DNA from: an uncultured Ruminococcus sp.
GTDB taxonomy: Bacteria; Bacillota; Clostridia; Oscillospirales; Ruminococcaceae
Assembly (NCBI GenBank): GCA_937942105.1
Contig: CALDFS010000268.1
Coordinates: 1 to 10,964 of the forward strand
DNA length: 10,964 bases
Direction: 5' to 3'
Below, piece after piece: positions 1-7,867 of the stretch (the stretch's first letter is position 1; the number at the start of each line of letters is the position of its first letter). Under the pieces are notes generated by a model that was not told the origin of the DNA, searched no databases, and worked only from the letters and a program-made list of their open reading frames with translations. The position numbers and the translations under genes are program-made.

Positions 1-536
1 AGGGCACAAAAGCCATAGTTGAGGTTTACGCCGATGCCTCAGCTGTCCTTCTGATGCTGAACGGCAGAGAAATCGGGAGAAAGCAGGTAAAGAAATTCAA
101 AACCAAATTCACCCTGCCCTATGAGCCGGGCGTTCTGACGGCTATTGCGCTGGATTCGGGCGGCAATGAAATCTCAAGGCAAAGCCTTGAAACCGGCGGC
201 AGTAAAGCAAGGCTCACGGTTACGTCGGATAAAACGATTCTCAACGCCGACGGGCAGTCACTGTGCCACCTGACTATTGAGTTTACTGATGAAAAAGGCA
301 GGCTTATTCCATATATGGAACAGCCGGTAACTGTAAAGGCAGAGGGTGCGGCATCACTTCAGGGCATAGGAAGCGCTCTTTGCAAGACCGACGAGCGATA
401 CGACAGCGATACCTTTACCGCCTACCGGGGACGGCTTCTGGCAGTTCTGAGAGCCGGCACAAAACCCGACAAGGCAAAGGTTACAATTACAAGCAAAAAT
501 ATGGATTCTATTGAAATACAGCTGGAGGTGATATAG
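1..536 (+). CDS. GH2 glycoside hydrolase (beta-galactosidase-like), C-terminal end, 5' truncated by window
   Basis: The frame is open from base 3 to the TAG at 534-536, so about 177 residues of a longer protein are visible and the catalytic barrel lies outside. The first part (VEVYADASAVLLMLNGREIG, bases 18-77) resembles the beta-sandwich domain (DUF4982 type) that follows the barrel in many Clostridia and Bacteroidetes GH2 beta-galactosidases. From about base 210 the pattern LTVTSDKTILNADGQSL, then DEKGRLIP and AYRGRLLAVLRAG, resembles the GH2 C-terminal domain 5, an Ig-like fold. GH2 enzymes remove terminal beta-linked sugars such as galactose, glucuronate or mannose; the specificity cannot be read from this tail. 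The stop is immediately followed by the GH3 start at 537, and the GH3 Shine-Dalgarno lies inside this gene, so the two are co-transcribed and probably translationally coupled. Family assignment is good; the substrate is unknown. Confidence 0.8.
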   Translation, partial: GTKAIVEVYADASAVLLMLNGREIGRKQVKKFKTKFTLPYEPGVLTAIALDSGGNEISRQSLETGGSKARLTVTSDKTILNADGQSLCHLTIEFTDEKGRLIPYMEQPVTVKAEGAASLQGIGSALCKTDERYDSDTFTAYRGRLLAVLRAGTKPDKAKVTITSKNMDSIEIQLEVI

Positions 537-926
537 ATGGAGAAATTCAGGGTTTACGGCGCCAGCACCAAGGAAGAATCACAGCGGGAGCGTGATCATC
601 GGGCGCTGGCAAGAAGAGCTGCCGCCGAGGGAATCGTCCTTATGAAAAATGACGGTGTGCTTCCTTTGAAGACCAAAACCGTCGCGCTTTACGGCGCAGG
701 CGCAAGAATGACCGTATTCGGCGGTGCCGGAAGCGGCGACACTCATGCCAGATACAGCGTAAGCGTGGAGCATGGTCTTAAGAACGCAGGAATTATGGTT
801 CTGGGCGAGCTTGGTATCGAACGCTTTGAACAGAGCGTAAAATCAAGGCTTGCGGCGTGGAAAGCGGAGCTGGAGGAAAAAGCAGCAAAATACTCCCCAT
901 TCGGACTATGGATATGTTCATCATGA
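537..926 (+). pseudogene. Permuted GH3 beta-glucosidase, 5' fragment before frameshift
   Basis: ATG 537 has a strong site GGAGGTG (524-530) at the correct distance. This frame encodes the start of the alpha/beta-sandwich domain, which in permuted GH3 enzymes comes first: RALARRAAAEGIVLMKNDGVLPL (split here: RALARRAAAEG and IVLMKNDGVLPL) is the typical GH3 C-terminal-domain opening, followed by VALYGAGARMTVFGGAGSGD. The frame stops at 924-926 after residue 129, but the downstream frame continues the family pattern without a gap. Adding one C to the C4 run at 895-898 joins the two frames and gives the reading KYSPIRTMDMFIMI. The restored protein would be 815 residues, normal for the subgroup. 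As written, this fragment alone cannot be an enzyme. Either the gene is inactive or the base is a sequencing/assembly loss. Confidence 0.8.
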
Positions 927-2983
927 TCGGCGAGCATCCCAAGCCTCAGCCGGGCTGTGCGCCGGTTCTGCCGGATGAGCTGACTGATAAAACCGATACC
1001 GCCTTATACATTTTGGCACGTCAGGCAGGCGAGGGCGGCGACCGCAGGAATGAAAAGGGCGACTATCTTTTATCGGATGAGGAAGAGGAAGGTATTAAGC
1101 TGCTGTCATCCCACTATAAAAAGCTGATACTTGTCATCAACAGCGGGGGCGTTGTGGATTTATCCATTTTGGATAAATGCCGCATCGACGCGGTGCTGTT
1201 CATGGGTCAGCCGGGTATGGAGGCAGGCAATGCCCTTGCGGATATTCTGACCGGCAAGATATCTCCATCAGGCAAGCTCACCGACACCTGGGCAATGCGC
1301 TATGAGGACTATCCATCCGCAGATACATACAGCCACATAAACGGCGAAACCGATTTTGAAAACTACTTTGAAGGCATATATGTGGGCTACAGGTACTTTG
1401 ACAGCTTCAGCGTAAAGCCACGCTTCCCGTTCGGCTTCGGAATGTCATATACCACGTTTGAGCATTCGGTTCAGGCTATATCGGTTGAAAAAACAGAAGT
1501 GACGGTGCAGGTCAAGGTTCAGAACACCGGAATGGCATACAGCGGAAAAGAGGTTATTCAGCTCTACCTGCAAAAGCCCGCAAAAGCGCAGGACTGCGAG
1601 GCAAAAAGCCTTGTTGCCTTCGGAAAAACCGGTAATCTTTCCTGCGGCAGCAATGAAACGCTTTCGCTTTGCTTTGATATGGCAAAGCAGGGCAACTTTG
1701 ATGACAATCGAAATTGTTTTGTGCTTGAACCCGGTGATTACGGTCTGCTGGTTGGAACAAATTCCGAAAATGCCAAGCTGTGCTCAGTGCTGACGCTTGA
1801 TAAAGAAGTGATAACCGAGACAGTACCCGATATCTGCCCGAAACCCTGTGATTTTGCCGATATGAAAAGCCGTGCAAAGCCCCACGCTTATTCGGATGCA
1901 CTGCCAAGATATGCACTGAAGGCTGAGGATTTCGCGCAGACTTCACATAAAGAATATCTGCCGCAGTTTTCCGAAAAGGTGCGCACTGTTTTAAGCCACC
2001 TTTCGGACAGAGACAAAATTTCTCTTGTAGTTGGCGGCGGATACAGCGTTAAATGCTTCAACAACGTAATGGGCGCGGCGGGCAGAACGGCAACAAATCT
2101 TTTGAAAAAAGGAATTCCGAATATCGTTCTGGCTGACGGTCCTGCGGGGCTGAACGTCAATCAGGCAATAGTTGTCATGCTCGACGGCACGCCGCGCTAC
2201 CCCGAGGGACTGCCCGAGGACTGGCAGTGGGGATGGCTGAAAAAGATAGGCTGGCTGGTAAAAGCCAAGCCCGGAAAGGGTCGCCCGGTATACAATTACA
2301 TGACCGCATGGCCGAGCGCTACGGTGCAGGCTCAGAGCTGGAATCAGGCTATTGTGGAGGAAATCGGAGCGGCTGTGGGAAAAGAAATGCTGGAAATAGG
2401 CGTGTCGGTATGGCTGGCTCCCGGCATGAACATTCACCGCAATCCCCTGTGCGGGCGGAATTTTGAGTATTACTCCGAAGACCCGCTGATTGCTGGGAAA
2501 ATGGCTGCCGCCGTCACCCGGGGCGTGCAGTCTATGGGCGGCGTGGGAGTGTGCATAAAGCACTTCTTATGCAACAATCAGGAAGAAAACCGCACCATGG
2601 TTTCTGAAAACCTATCTCAGCGAGCCTTGCGGGAAATATATCTGCGCGCCTTCCGAATTGCGATTGAGGAAGGCAGACCGTGGACGGTTATGTCATCATA
2701 TAACCGCATAAACGGGCTTCATGTTGTAAACGATGCAGAGCTTCTTACCGGCGTTCTTCGGGACGAATGGGGCTTTGAAGGACTTGTTATGAGCGACTGG
2801 AACGCTGCCGAGCAATGCTCCTACTCTAAGGCAATAAACGCCGGAAACGATTTGATTATGCCCGGCACCTCGGGCGTGCGAAAATCCTTGGAAAAGGCGC
2901 TTAAAGACGGCAGTCTTGACAGAAACGCCTTGGATATCAGTGCCAGCCTTGTATTCAATTCCGCCGCGGCGGAAGGATTTTAA
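857..2983 (+). pseudogene. Permuted GH3 beta-glucosidase, main fragment (rest of domain 2, FnIII-like, TIM barrel)
   Basis: This continues the GH3 gene in the second frame; the effective join is near 896. The only starts here are GTG 857 or ATG 908, neither with a clear ribosome site, so independent translation is doubtful. Domain order is reversed relative to ordinary GH3. The sandwich domain with ARQAGEGGDR comes first (glutamate codon 1031-1033, where GH3 acid/base residues usually align). A fibronectin-III-like domain follows (about 1430-1800, PFGFGMSYTTF to LEPGDYGLLVGTN). Then comes the TIM barrel with LADGPAG, WLAPGMNIHRNPLCGRNFEY, IKHF and the nucleophile motif GLVMSDW (Asp codon 2795-2797, restored residue 754). 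Permuted GH3 beta-glucosidases are known from Ruminococcus albus and Butyrivibrio fibrisolvens. There is no signal peptide, so it is cytoplasmic. It probably releases glucose or another sugar from the non-reducing end of beta-glycosides imported by the next gene product. Confidence 0.85.
2959..2974 (+). other. Perfect GC-rich 16-base palindrome at the GH3 / transporter junction
   Basis: TTCCGCCGCGGCGGAA is its own reverse complement and ends nine bases before the end of the GH3 stop codon. It encodes the run of alanines in the GH3 C-terminus and would form a short, strong RNA hairpin. It is followed by GGATTTTAATAAA, a weak T stretch. It may act as an mRNA-end stabiliser or a partial terminator between GH3 and the transporter; it could also be chance from GCC/GCG alanine codons. 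Confidence 0.4.
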
Positions 2984-3006
2984 TAAACAGAACGGAGGAT
3001 ATTTAT

Positions 3007-3777
3007 ATGGGTAAACCTATCACTCTACTCAGCAAGGGACTTTTTGAAAAGCCATTCATGGACTCGAAGGCAAAGACCCGGTCAGTATCACGCAAGGAAC
3101 TGATTCTTGGTCATCTGATTGGACCGCTTGGCCTTATCTTTGTAGTCAACACCATTGCGGCGCTGGTGGAAAAGTTCTTCACACAGCAGACCGGCGCCAT
3201 ATACGGCACCGAAAACGTCGCCATGATTCAGGCAATCGGCGGTCGCTACGAAACAGTCATGACTATAGCAAAGCTATTGGCAGTTGGCTTAGGGCTGCTC
3301 AACGGCTGGCTGATTCAGCATACGCGTTCAAGGCAGGGACGTATGCGCCCCTGGTATCTGATTTACGGATTTATCTCAATCATTCTGGGATGCCTTATGT
3401 TCCTGTTCCCTGGCGGAGGCGGGCTGGGCGAAAGCTACTGGTACTATTTCTTCTTCCTTGTCATCTGCTATAATACCATTGGCTCCAGCTATTTCTATCT
3501 TTTCAGAGATACCATTGTATCCCTGACATCACGCAGCCCCAGCGAGAAGCTGCGCCTTAAATTCACCCGTCAGGTCTGCTGGACGTTGATTTCAGGCATT
3601 CTTATCGGAATGCTGGTGTCTATGGTAGTACTGCCGCTGTGGCTGGAAAAGGATATCAACGGCTACCCTATTCTGATGATTGCCCTTTCTGTAATTGCCA
3701 TTCCCCCTGCTTTTCATGGAGTATTACTACACCCGCGAACGCATTACCGAGGATGTAGCCCAGGAAGAGGGTCTTAA
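3007..3777 (+). pseudogene. GPH/MFS-type sugar:cation symporter, 5' fragment (helices 1-6) before frameshift
   Basis: ATG 3007 has GGAGG at 2994-2998 and lies 23 bases after the GH3 stop. The fragment carries about six hydrophobic segments. Between helices 2 and 3 is the basic loop TRSRQGRMRPWYLI, which matches the glycoside-pentoside-hexuronide (GPH, MelB-like) loop of RxGRxRPW type; the usual acidic residue just before it is replaced by Gln-His. The frame runs off at 3775-3777 into a nonsense tail after VIAIPPAF, while the next frame continues with EYYYTRERITED, a typical GPH central loop. Removing one base from the C5 run 3703-3707 (giving AIPLLFMEYYY) or from the T4 run 3711-3714 (giving IPPAFMEYYY) restores one frame of 568 codons. 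The transporter would sit in the cytoplasmic membrane and import glycosides with a cation. As written it is broken. Confidence 0.8.
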
Positions 3778-4714
3778 TAAGGAGAGCAAAATTCCGATTT
3801 GGAATCAGATGAAGGCACTGCTCACAAACCGTTACTTTATGATTTTAATGATTCTTATGACGATTGGCGGAATCATGGATAACTTCAAGGGCGGAAACGT
3901 TCAGTATTTCTACATCAAGTTTATGCTTGGCGGCGCAGAAAACCCCATGATGTACACCCTTTATCAGGTGATCACTGGCATTCCGCTGGGTCTCGGTGCA
4001 ATTGCAATCTATCCTTTGGCAAAGAAATTCGGTGTTAAGAACGTCTGCTGGGTGGGATACAGCCTTGTTTTCATAGGCGGTATTATCGGCTGGCTCTTCC
4101 CAACGAATCTGCCGATTGTTTTTGCCTCCGGCTTTTTGCGCCAGGTAGGCATGCTCCCTCACGCATATATTTTTGCTACCCTTCTTTGTTATGCCTATGA
4201 CAGTGTTGAGCACAAATCCGGTCTGAGACTTGAGGGTATGCTGGGCGTTGCCATAATCGTTGCCATTCAGAATGCCATATATGCGCCATTTGCCGGCGGA
4301 TTTGAATCAGGAATCCTTAAGCGCGGCTTTGTTGACGTTGAAGGGGTTACGCCTAATGACAGCGTGCTTTCCTTTATGATAATGGCATTCTACCTGCTTG
4401 ATATTCTATTGGCGGCGGCAAGTATCATTTTGCTTCCATTTGTTGATGTTGAAAAGAAGATGCCGCAGATAAATGCCGATTTAATCGAGCGGGAACGTCA
4501 GGCGGCGCTGGCACGCGGTGAAGAATGGATTTCACCCGAAGAGCTGGAGCAGCGCGAGCATGAAAAGCTTGAAGCCGAGGCTGAGGAAAACCGCATTGCC
4601 GACCTGAAGGAGCACTGCCGAAAGAAGGGACTGGACTTCAATGCCGAGAATGAAAAATATCTGGCAAAGCAGGCAAAGAAGCAAAGCAAGAAAGCGGCTA
4701 AAGTAAAGAAATAA
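3695..4714 (+). pseudogene. GPH/MFS-type sugar:cation symporter, 3' fragment (helices 7-12 and charged tail)
   Basis: This is the second half of the symporter, read in the next frame from about 3704. Possible starts are TTG 3695 or ATG 3716, but no ribosome site supports them, so it is best read as the continuation of the preceding fragment. After the central loop EYYYTRERITED come about six hydrophobic segments, including YFMILMILMTIGGIMDNFKG, PLGLGAIAIYPLAKKFGVK and LLDILLAAASIILLPFVDVE. From about 4447 follows a tail of roughly 90 residues that is strongly charged and contains RQAALARGEEWISPEELEQ, then a Lys-rich end (KQAKKQSKKAAKVKK). The tail is predicted cytoplasmic and partly helical or coiled; similar tails occur in other Clostridia GPH transporters. 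Its place between GH3 and GH1 argues for uptake of a beta-glycoside. The exact substrate cannot be inferred. Confidence 0.8.
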
Positions 4715-4734
4715 CTGTTTGGAGGGCGTAAACG

Positions 4735-4951
4735 ATGCTGAAAATCAAGGAACTGAACTGTGAAGGGCAGTCTTGAAACCGGCTATGGCAGGATAGAAGT
4801 GGCTTGGAAGCGTGAAAACGGCAGGTTTTTGCTGAATGTAACCGTCCCTGCCAACACCCGCTGCAAGGTTGTGCTGCCCGATGGAAGCTTATGCATTGTT
4901 GGCAGCGGAAAGCACGAATATACGATTTCGGAGGAAAAGAAATATGAATGA
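4735..4951 (+). pseudogene. GH78 alpha-L-rhamnosidase C-terminal domain remnant
   Basis: A good ribosome site (GGAGGG, 4721-4726) precedes ATG 4735, but that frame stops after 13 codons (4774-4776). A second frame, open from GTG 4760 to the TGA at 4949-4951, encodes 63 residues. Its segments LETGYGRIEVAWKRENGRF, VTVPANTRCKVVLPDGS and VGSGKHEY match the small beta-sandwich domain that ends bacterial GH78 rhamnosidases. Dropping one G from the GGG at 4765-4767 fuses the frames into one protein of 71 residues. The catalytic (alpha/alpha)6 barrel is absent, so no hydrolase activity is expected. It is most likely the residue of a deleted rhamnosidase gene, or a frame-damaged stand-alone domain. 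The end overlaps the GH1 start at 4944 by eight bases. The family match is from memory of the pattern and rests on a short sequence. Confidence 0.55.
4930..4935 (+). promoter_or_regulatory. Ribosome binding site fixing the GH1 start
   Basis: GGAGGA lies eight bases before ATG 4944. It selects this start over the upstream in-frame TTG-type starts near 4869, which have no ribosome site and would overlap the GH78-like frame. Confidence 0.75.
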
Positions 4952-6257
4952 ATCCGTATTCCCAAAAGATTTTCTGTGGGGAGCCGCCAGTGCGGCGGCT
5001 CAGGTAGAGGGGGCATGGAACGCAGACGGAAAGTCCCCCAGCATATGGGACATTGCTCCGGCTGAAAAAATAAAGAACGGCGACACCTGCCATGAGGCCT
5101 GCGACCATTATCACCGCATGAAAGAGGATGTGGCTATGATGAAGGAAATGGGGCTGAAATCCTACCGCTTTTCCGTTTCATGGCCAAGAATCCAGCCGGA
5201 GGAAGGCAGGGTAAACCCGAAAGGGCTGAAGTTTTACAGTGATTTAGTTAACGAACTGCTGGCAAACAGCATTGAGCCGCTGGTTACAATCTATCATTGG
5301 GATTTGCCGGTTTGGGTGCAGGAAAAGGGCGGCTGGATTAGTGAAAAAATCATCCCGCTTTTCGCCGAATACACCCGCATAGTTGTGGAATCACTGTCAG
5401 ACCGGGTAAAATGGTGGATTCCCATGAACGAGCCACAGTGCTTCATTATGAACGGTCATATGGTAGGAGCACACGCGCCATTCAAGCATAACTATCTGGC
5501 AATGTCAAGGCTTACGCGGGTCTGCCTGATGGCTCATGCAGAGTCGGTCAAGACCATCCGCAAGTACGCAAAGCAGCCTGTTAAGGTGGGCATTGCCATG
5601 GCGGCGGGGGCTTTCATCCCGGAAAGCGAAACCCCGGAAGCCATTGCCAACGCAAAGCGGAAATCCTTTTATTTCATGAACGGCACCATGTCAAACCGCT
5701 GGTGGGGCGACCCCATTTTCAAGGGAGAGACTGTTACCGCCTATGGCGTATACCGCATACGCAAAAAGGATATCCCCCGAATCAAATGCGATATGGACTT
5801 CATCGGAGTAAACGTATACGCGCCCTTCCAGAAAAACTGGAACGGCACCTCCGCCGATGTTCCGAAGGAGCGCAAGAACTCCATGGGCTGGGTAATCGAC
5901 GGCAGGTGCCTGTATTGGACTATTCGGTTTTTCTATGAGCGTTACGGTCTGCCAATTATGGTGACAGAAAACGGTATGTCGGACAACGATGCCGTTAGTG
6001 CTGACGGCAGGGTGCACGATACAAAGCGGATAAGCTTTATCCGCGAATACTTAAGCAGCGTTAAGCGCGCCGTTTCGGAAGGAATTCCGGTGCTGGGCTA
6101 TCAGCATTGGTCGGTTATGGACAATTTTGAGTGGGCGGAGGGATATGCTCCCCGCTTCGGTCTTGTTCATGTAGATTATGCAACGCAGAAGCGCACCATA
6201 AAGGATTCGGCATATGAATACAGGAAGATAATTGAGTGCAACGGCAACTGCCTGTAA
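4944..6257 (+). CDS. GH1 beta-glucosidase (non-phospho type)
   Basis: This is an intact 437-residue protein, normal for GH1. The N-terminal signature FPKDFLWGAASAAAQVEGAW is at residues 6-25. Glycone-binding YHWD lies at 117-120. The acid/base is Glu163 in MNEPQ and the nucleophile is Glu342 in VTENGMS. The end carries NFEWAEGYAPRFGLVHVDY (394-412). The FEWAEG form is that of enzymes acting on free glucosides, unlike the phosphate-binding loop of 6-phospho-beta-glucosidases, and this fits the GPH symporter rather than a PTS. There is no signal peptide, so it is cytoplasmic. It cleaves terminal beta-glucosyl or related residues from imported glycosides or cello-oligosaccharides by the retaining mechanism. 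The start overlaps the end of the GH78-like frame by eight bases, implying coupling. It is the last gene of the + operon and the only one fully visible and intact. Confidence 0.93.
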   Translation: MNESVFPKDFLWGAASAAAQVEGAWNADGKSPSIWDIAPAEKIKNGDTCHEACDHYHRMKEDVAMMKEMGLKSYRFSVSWPRIQPEEGRVNPKGLKFYSDLVNELLANSIEPLVTIYHWDLPVWVQEKGGWISEKIIPLFAEYTRIVVESLSDRVKWWIPMNEPQCFIMNGHMVGAHAPFKHNYLAMSRLTRVCLMAHAESVKTIRKYAKQPVKVGIAMAAGAFIPESETPEAIANAKRKSFYFMNGTMSNRWWGDPIFKGETVTAYGVYRIRKKDIPRIKCDMDFIGVNVYAPFQKNWNGTSADVPKERKNSMGWVIDGRCLYWTIRFFYERYGLPIMVTENGMSDNDAVSADGRVHDTKRISFIREYLSSVKRAVSEGIPVLGYQHWSVMDNFEWAEGYAPRFGLVHVDYATQKRTIKDSAYEYRKIIECNGNCL

Positions 6258-6285
6258 GAGCTTTTCCAAAAATTCAGCTAATCGG

Positions 6286-7851
6286 TTATGGACAATCCCA
6301 AAACTTACCCATATCCGAAACCGAAAGCTTTTTAATAACAGCTTTTTCGGATTCAATCTTCAGATTGTTCAAACTACTGTTTTGAATATATGACATGCCC
6401 ATAAATACACTGCCGCCTTCTGCAAATATCTCTGCATAAACGGTATCTATGACAATGCGAAGATCAATAATACCGTCTATGCCGTTAACAGGTGCTTCCT
6501 TGTCCTGGCACCGCAGTATGCCCTTTGCCTTGGAGTATTCGATTTCCATGCCATATAGAGAGATAAGGAAGGATGAGCAATCTTCGATATTCAGCTCGAT
6601 ATCGCAGCATTTTCCTTCTGTTCTAAAGCTGAAAGGATTTTTGCTGTCAACGCTGACATCTGCAAATCTATCGGTTTTACGGTAAAGCTTTTCAATTTCC
6701 TTAACAGGCATGGCGCAAAGCCGCAGTTCGCCCTTTATTGTCTTTAATGACATTTCCTGAGGAACATTCATAACGCTTCCGAAAGGCATTCCGGGAATAA
6801 CAACCGTTGCAAAGGCTGTGCGTATGCGCCTGCCATCGGGAACATGCGACCATGACTGAGCGGCATAGGAATTATTGCCGTAATTAAGCCTTCTTAGCTT
6901 GCTTTCCGCAGTAAATTTCTTTCCGTTAAAGCTGCCTATATAATATCTGTCGGAAGCGGCAGTAAAAAGCCATTTAATTTTGCTTTTGTCATTGTCAACT
7001 GCAAGCGGGTAGAAGTCAGGGCACTCGGCGTCTTCTGCCATTGTTATACGCTGAATCTCTTCCCAATCCAGAAGATTGCGGGACTTGAACAGTGCAAAAT
7101 TATGCTTTTCCAGATATAGTGACATAATGTAAACATCATCAGGTTCATAATATATTACCTTCGGGTCGCGGTTGCCGCCGCATATCTGTTCAATAAGCGG
7201 CTTTTCATACTTTATAAAGGTCTGCCCGCCGTCAGTGCTGTATGCAAGATTCTGCGTGAATGGCTTGCCCTTTGACGTCTCGGAAGTGCTTCCCGCACAG
7301 GTGTAAAACAGCAGAATCACATCATTATCATTTTCCTTTAAGCCGGTGACATTTCTTGTGTCGATTACAGACGAACCGGAAAACATTGTGCCGTTCTCAT
7401 CCGGGAACAGTGCAATGTTTTTTTCATGCCAGTGAATAAGGTCATCGCTTACAGCGTAGCCCCAATGCATATTTTCCCACGTTACGGCAACCGGGTTGTG
7501 CTGATAAAACATAAGATATTTTCCGTTATAATATGTTAAGCCGTTTGGATCGTTGATCCAGCCGCGCTTTGCGGTAAAATGCGCATAGGGACGGTATTCC
7601 CCGCTGTAATCGGTATCGGCGCTGTTGCTTTTGCGGAATTGCAGATCGATATCAGCATCACATTCTATACGTATTTTTTTGCCCATAAACCTTTCAACGT
7701 TCAACGGAAATTCATAATCCGGATTGTCATAATCCAACGCAGCCACGAAATCGTAAACGAGTTTATCGTCAATGTAAAACATTACCCGCTTATTCTGAGC
7801 ATCATGTTTTGCAGGAACGATAATATATTTACTGTCGCATAAAAATTCCAT
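6286..7851 (-). CDS. GH32 beta-fructosidase (sucrose/levan/inulin hydrolase), cytoplasmic
   Basis: The protein has 521 residues. Start ATG 7851 is chosen because AAAGGA (7861-7866) lies nine bases before it; the in-frame start further upstream falls inside the GH26 gene. Residues 1-95 form an extra beta-rich domain resembling the DUF4980-type domain found before some levanases. The five-bladed propeller follows: WINDPNG (98-104, nucleophile Asp101), MFYQHNP, WGYAVSDDLIHW, MFSGSSV (156-162), the NRDPK motif (227-231, Asp229 transition-state stabiliser) and the AECPD motif (275-279, acid/base Glu276). YAAQSW and FGSVMNVPQEMSL mark the end of the propeller, and a C-terminal beta-sandwich follows. 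All catalytic residues are present. There is no signal peptide, so the substrate must be imported: sucrose or short fructo-oligosaccharides, or possibly a phosphorylated sucrose if a PTS is used. It is the third gene of the operon with fructokinase, which would phosphorylate the released fructose. Confidence 0.93.
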   Translation of the reverse strand: MEFLCDSKYIIVPAKHDAQNKRVMFYIDDKLVYDFVAALDYDNPDYEFPLNVERFMGKKIRIECDADIDLQFRKSNSADTDYSGEYRPYAHFTAKRGWINDPNGLTYYNGKYLMFYQHNPVAVTWENMHWGYAVSDDLIHWHEKNIALFPDENGTMFSGSSVIDTRNVTGLKENDNDVILLFYTCAGSTSETSKGKPFTQNLAYSTDGGQTFIKYEKPLIEQICGGNRDPKVIYYEPDDVYIMSLYLEKHNFALFKSRNLLDWEEIQRITMAEDAECPDFYPLAVDNDKSKIKWLFTAASDRYYIGSFNGKKFTAESKLRRLNYGNNSYAAQSWSHVPDGRRIRTAFATVVIPGMPFGSVMNVPQEMSLKTIKGELRLCAMPVKEIEKLYRKTDRFADVSVDSKNPFSFRTEGKCCDIELNIEDCSSFLISLYGMEIEYSKAKGILRCQDKEAPVNGIDGIIDLRIVIDTVYAEIFAEGGSVFMGMSYIQNSSLNNLKIESEKAVIKKLSVSDMGKFWDCP

Positions 7852-7860
7852 ATAATCATA

Positions 7861-7866
7861 TCCTTT
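7861..7866 (-). promoter_or_regulatory. Ribosome binding site fixing the GH32 start
   Basis: On the minus strand this reads AAAGGA, nine bases before ATG 7851. It directly abuts the GH26 stop codon (7868-7870), which suggests coupled translation. Confidence 0.7.
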
Positions 7867-7867
7867 C

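Noticed and set aside
877..898. Programmed -1 frameshift signal in GH3
   Set aside because: The five-A run is read GAA AAA, not as an in-phase X XXY YYZ heptamer, and no downstream stimulatory hairpin was seen; a simple C indel explains the joint better.
1991..2563. Long antisense open frame of 190 codons opposite GH3
   Set aside because: It lies wholly opposite a well-matched GH3 barrel, has no ribosome site, and its composition is that of a codon shadow.
4698..5114. Minus-strand frame of 138 codons across the transporter-GH1 junction
   Set aside because: It overlaps two strong ribosome sites and the GH1 N-terminus on the other strand and shows no family pattern.
6321..6350. Intrinsic terminator for GH1 or GH32
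   Set aside because: The CCGAAAGCT/AGCTTTTTCGG pairing has a two-base bulge and no T tract after it on the + strand, and it is inside the GH32 coding sequence.
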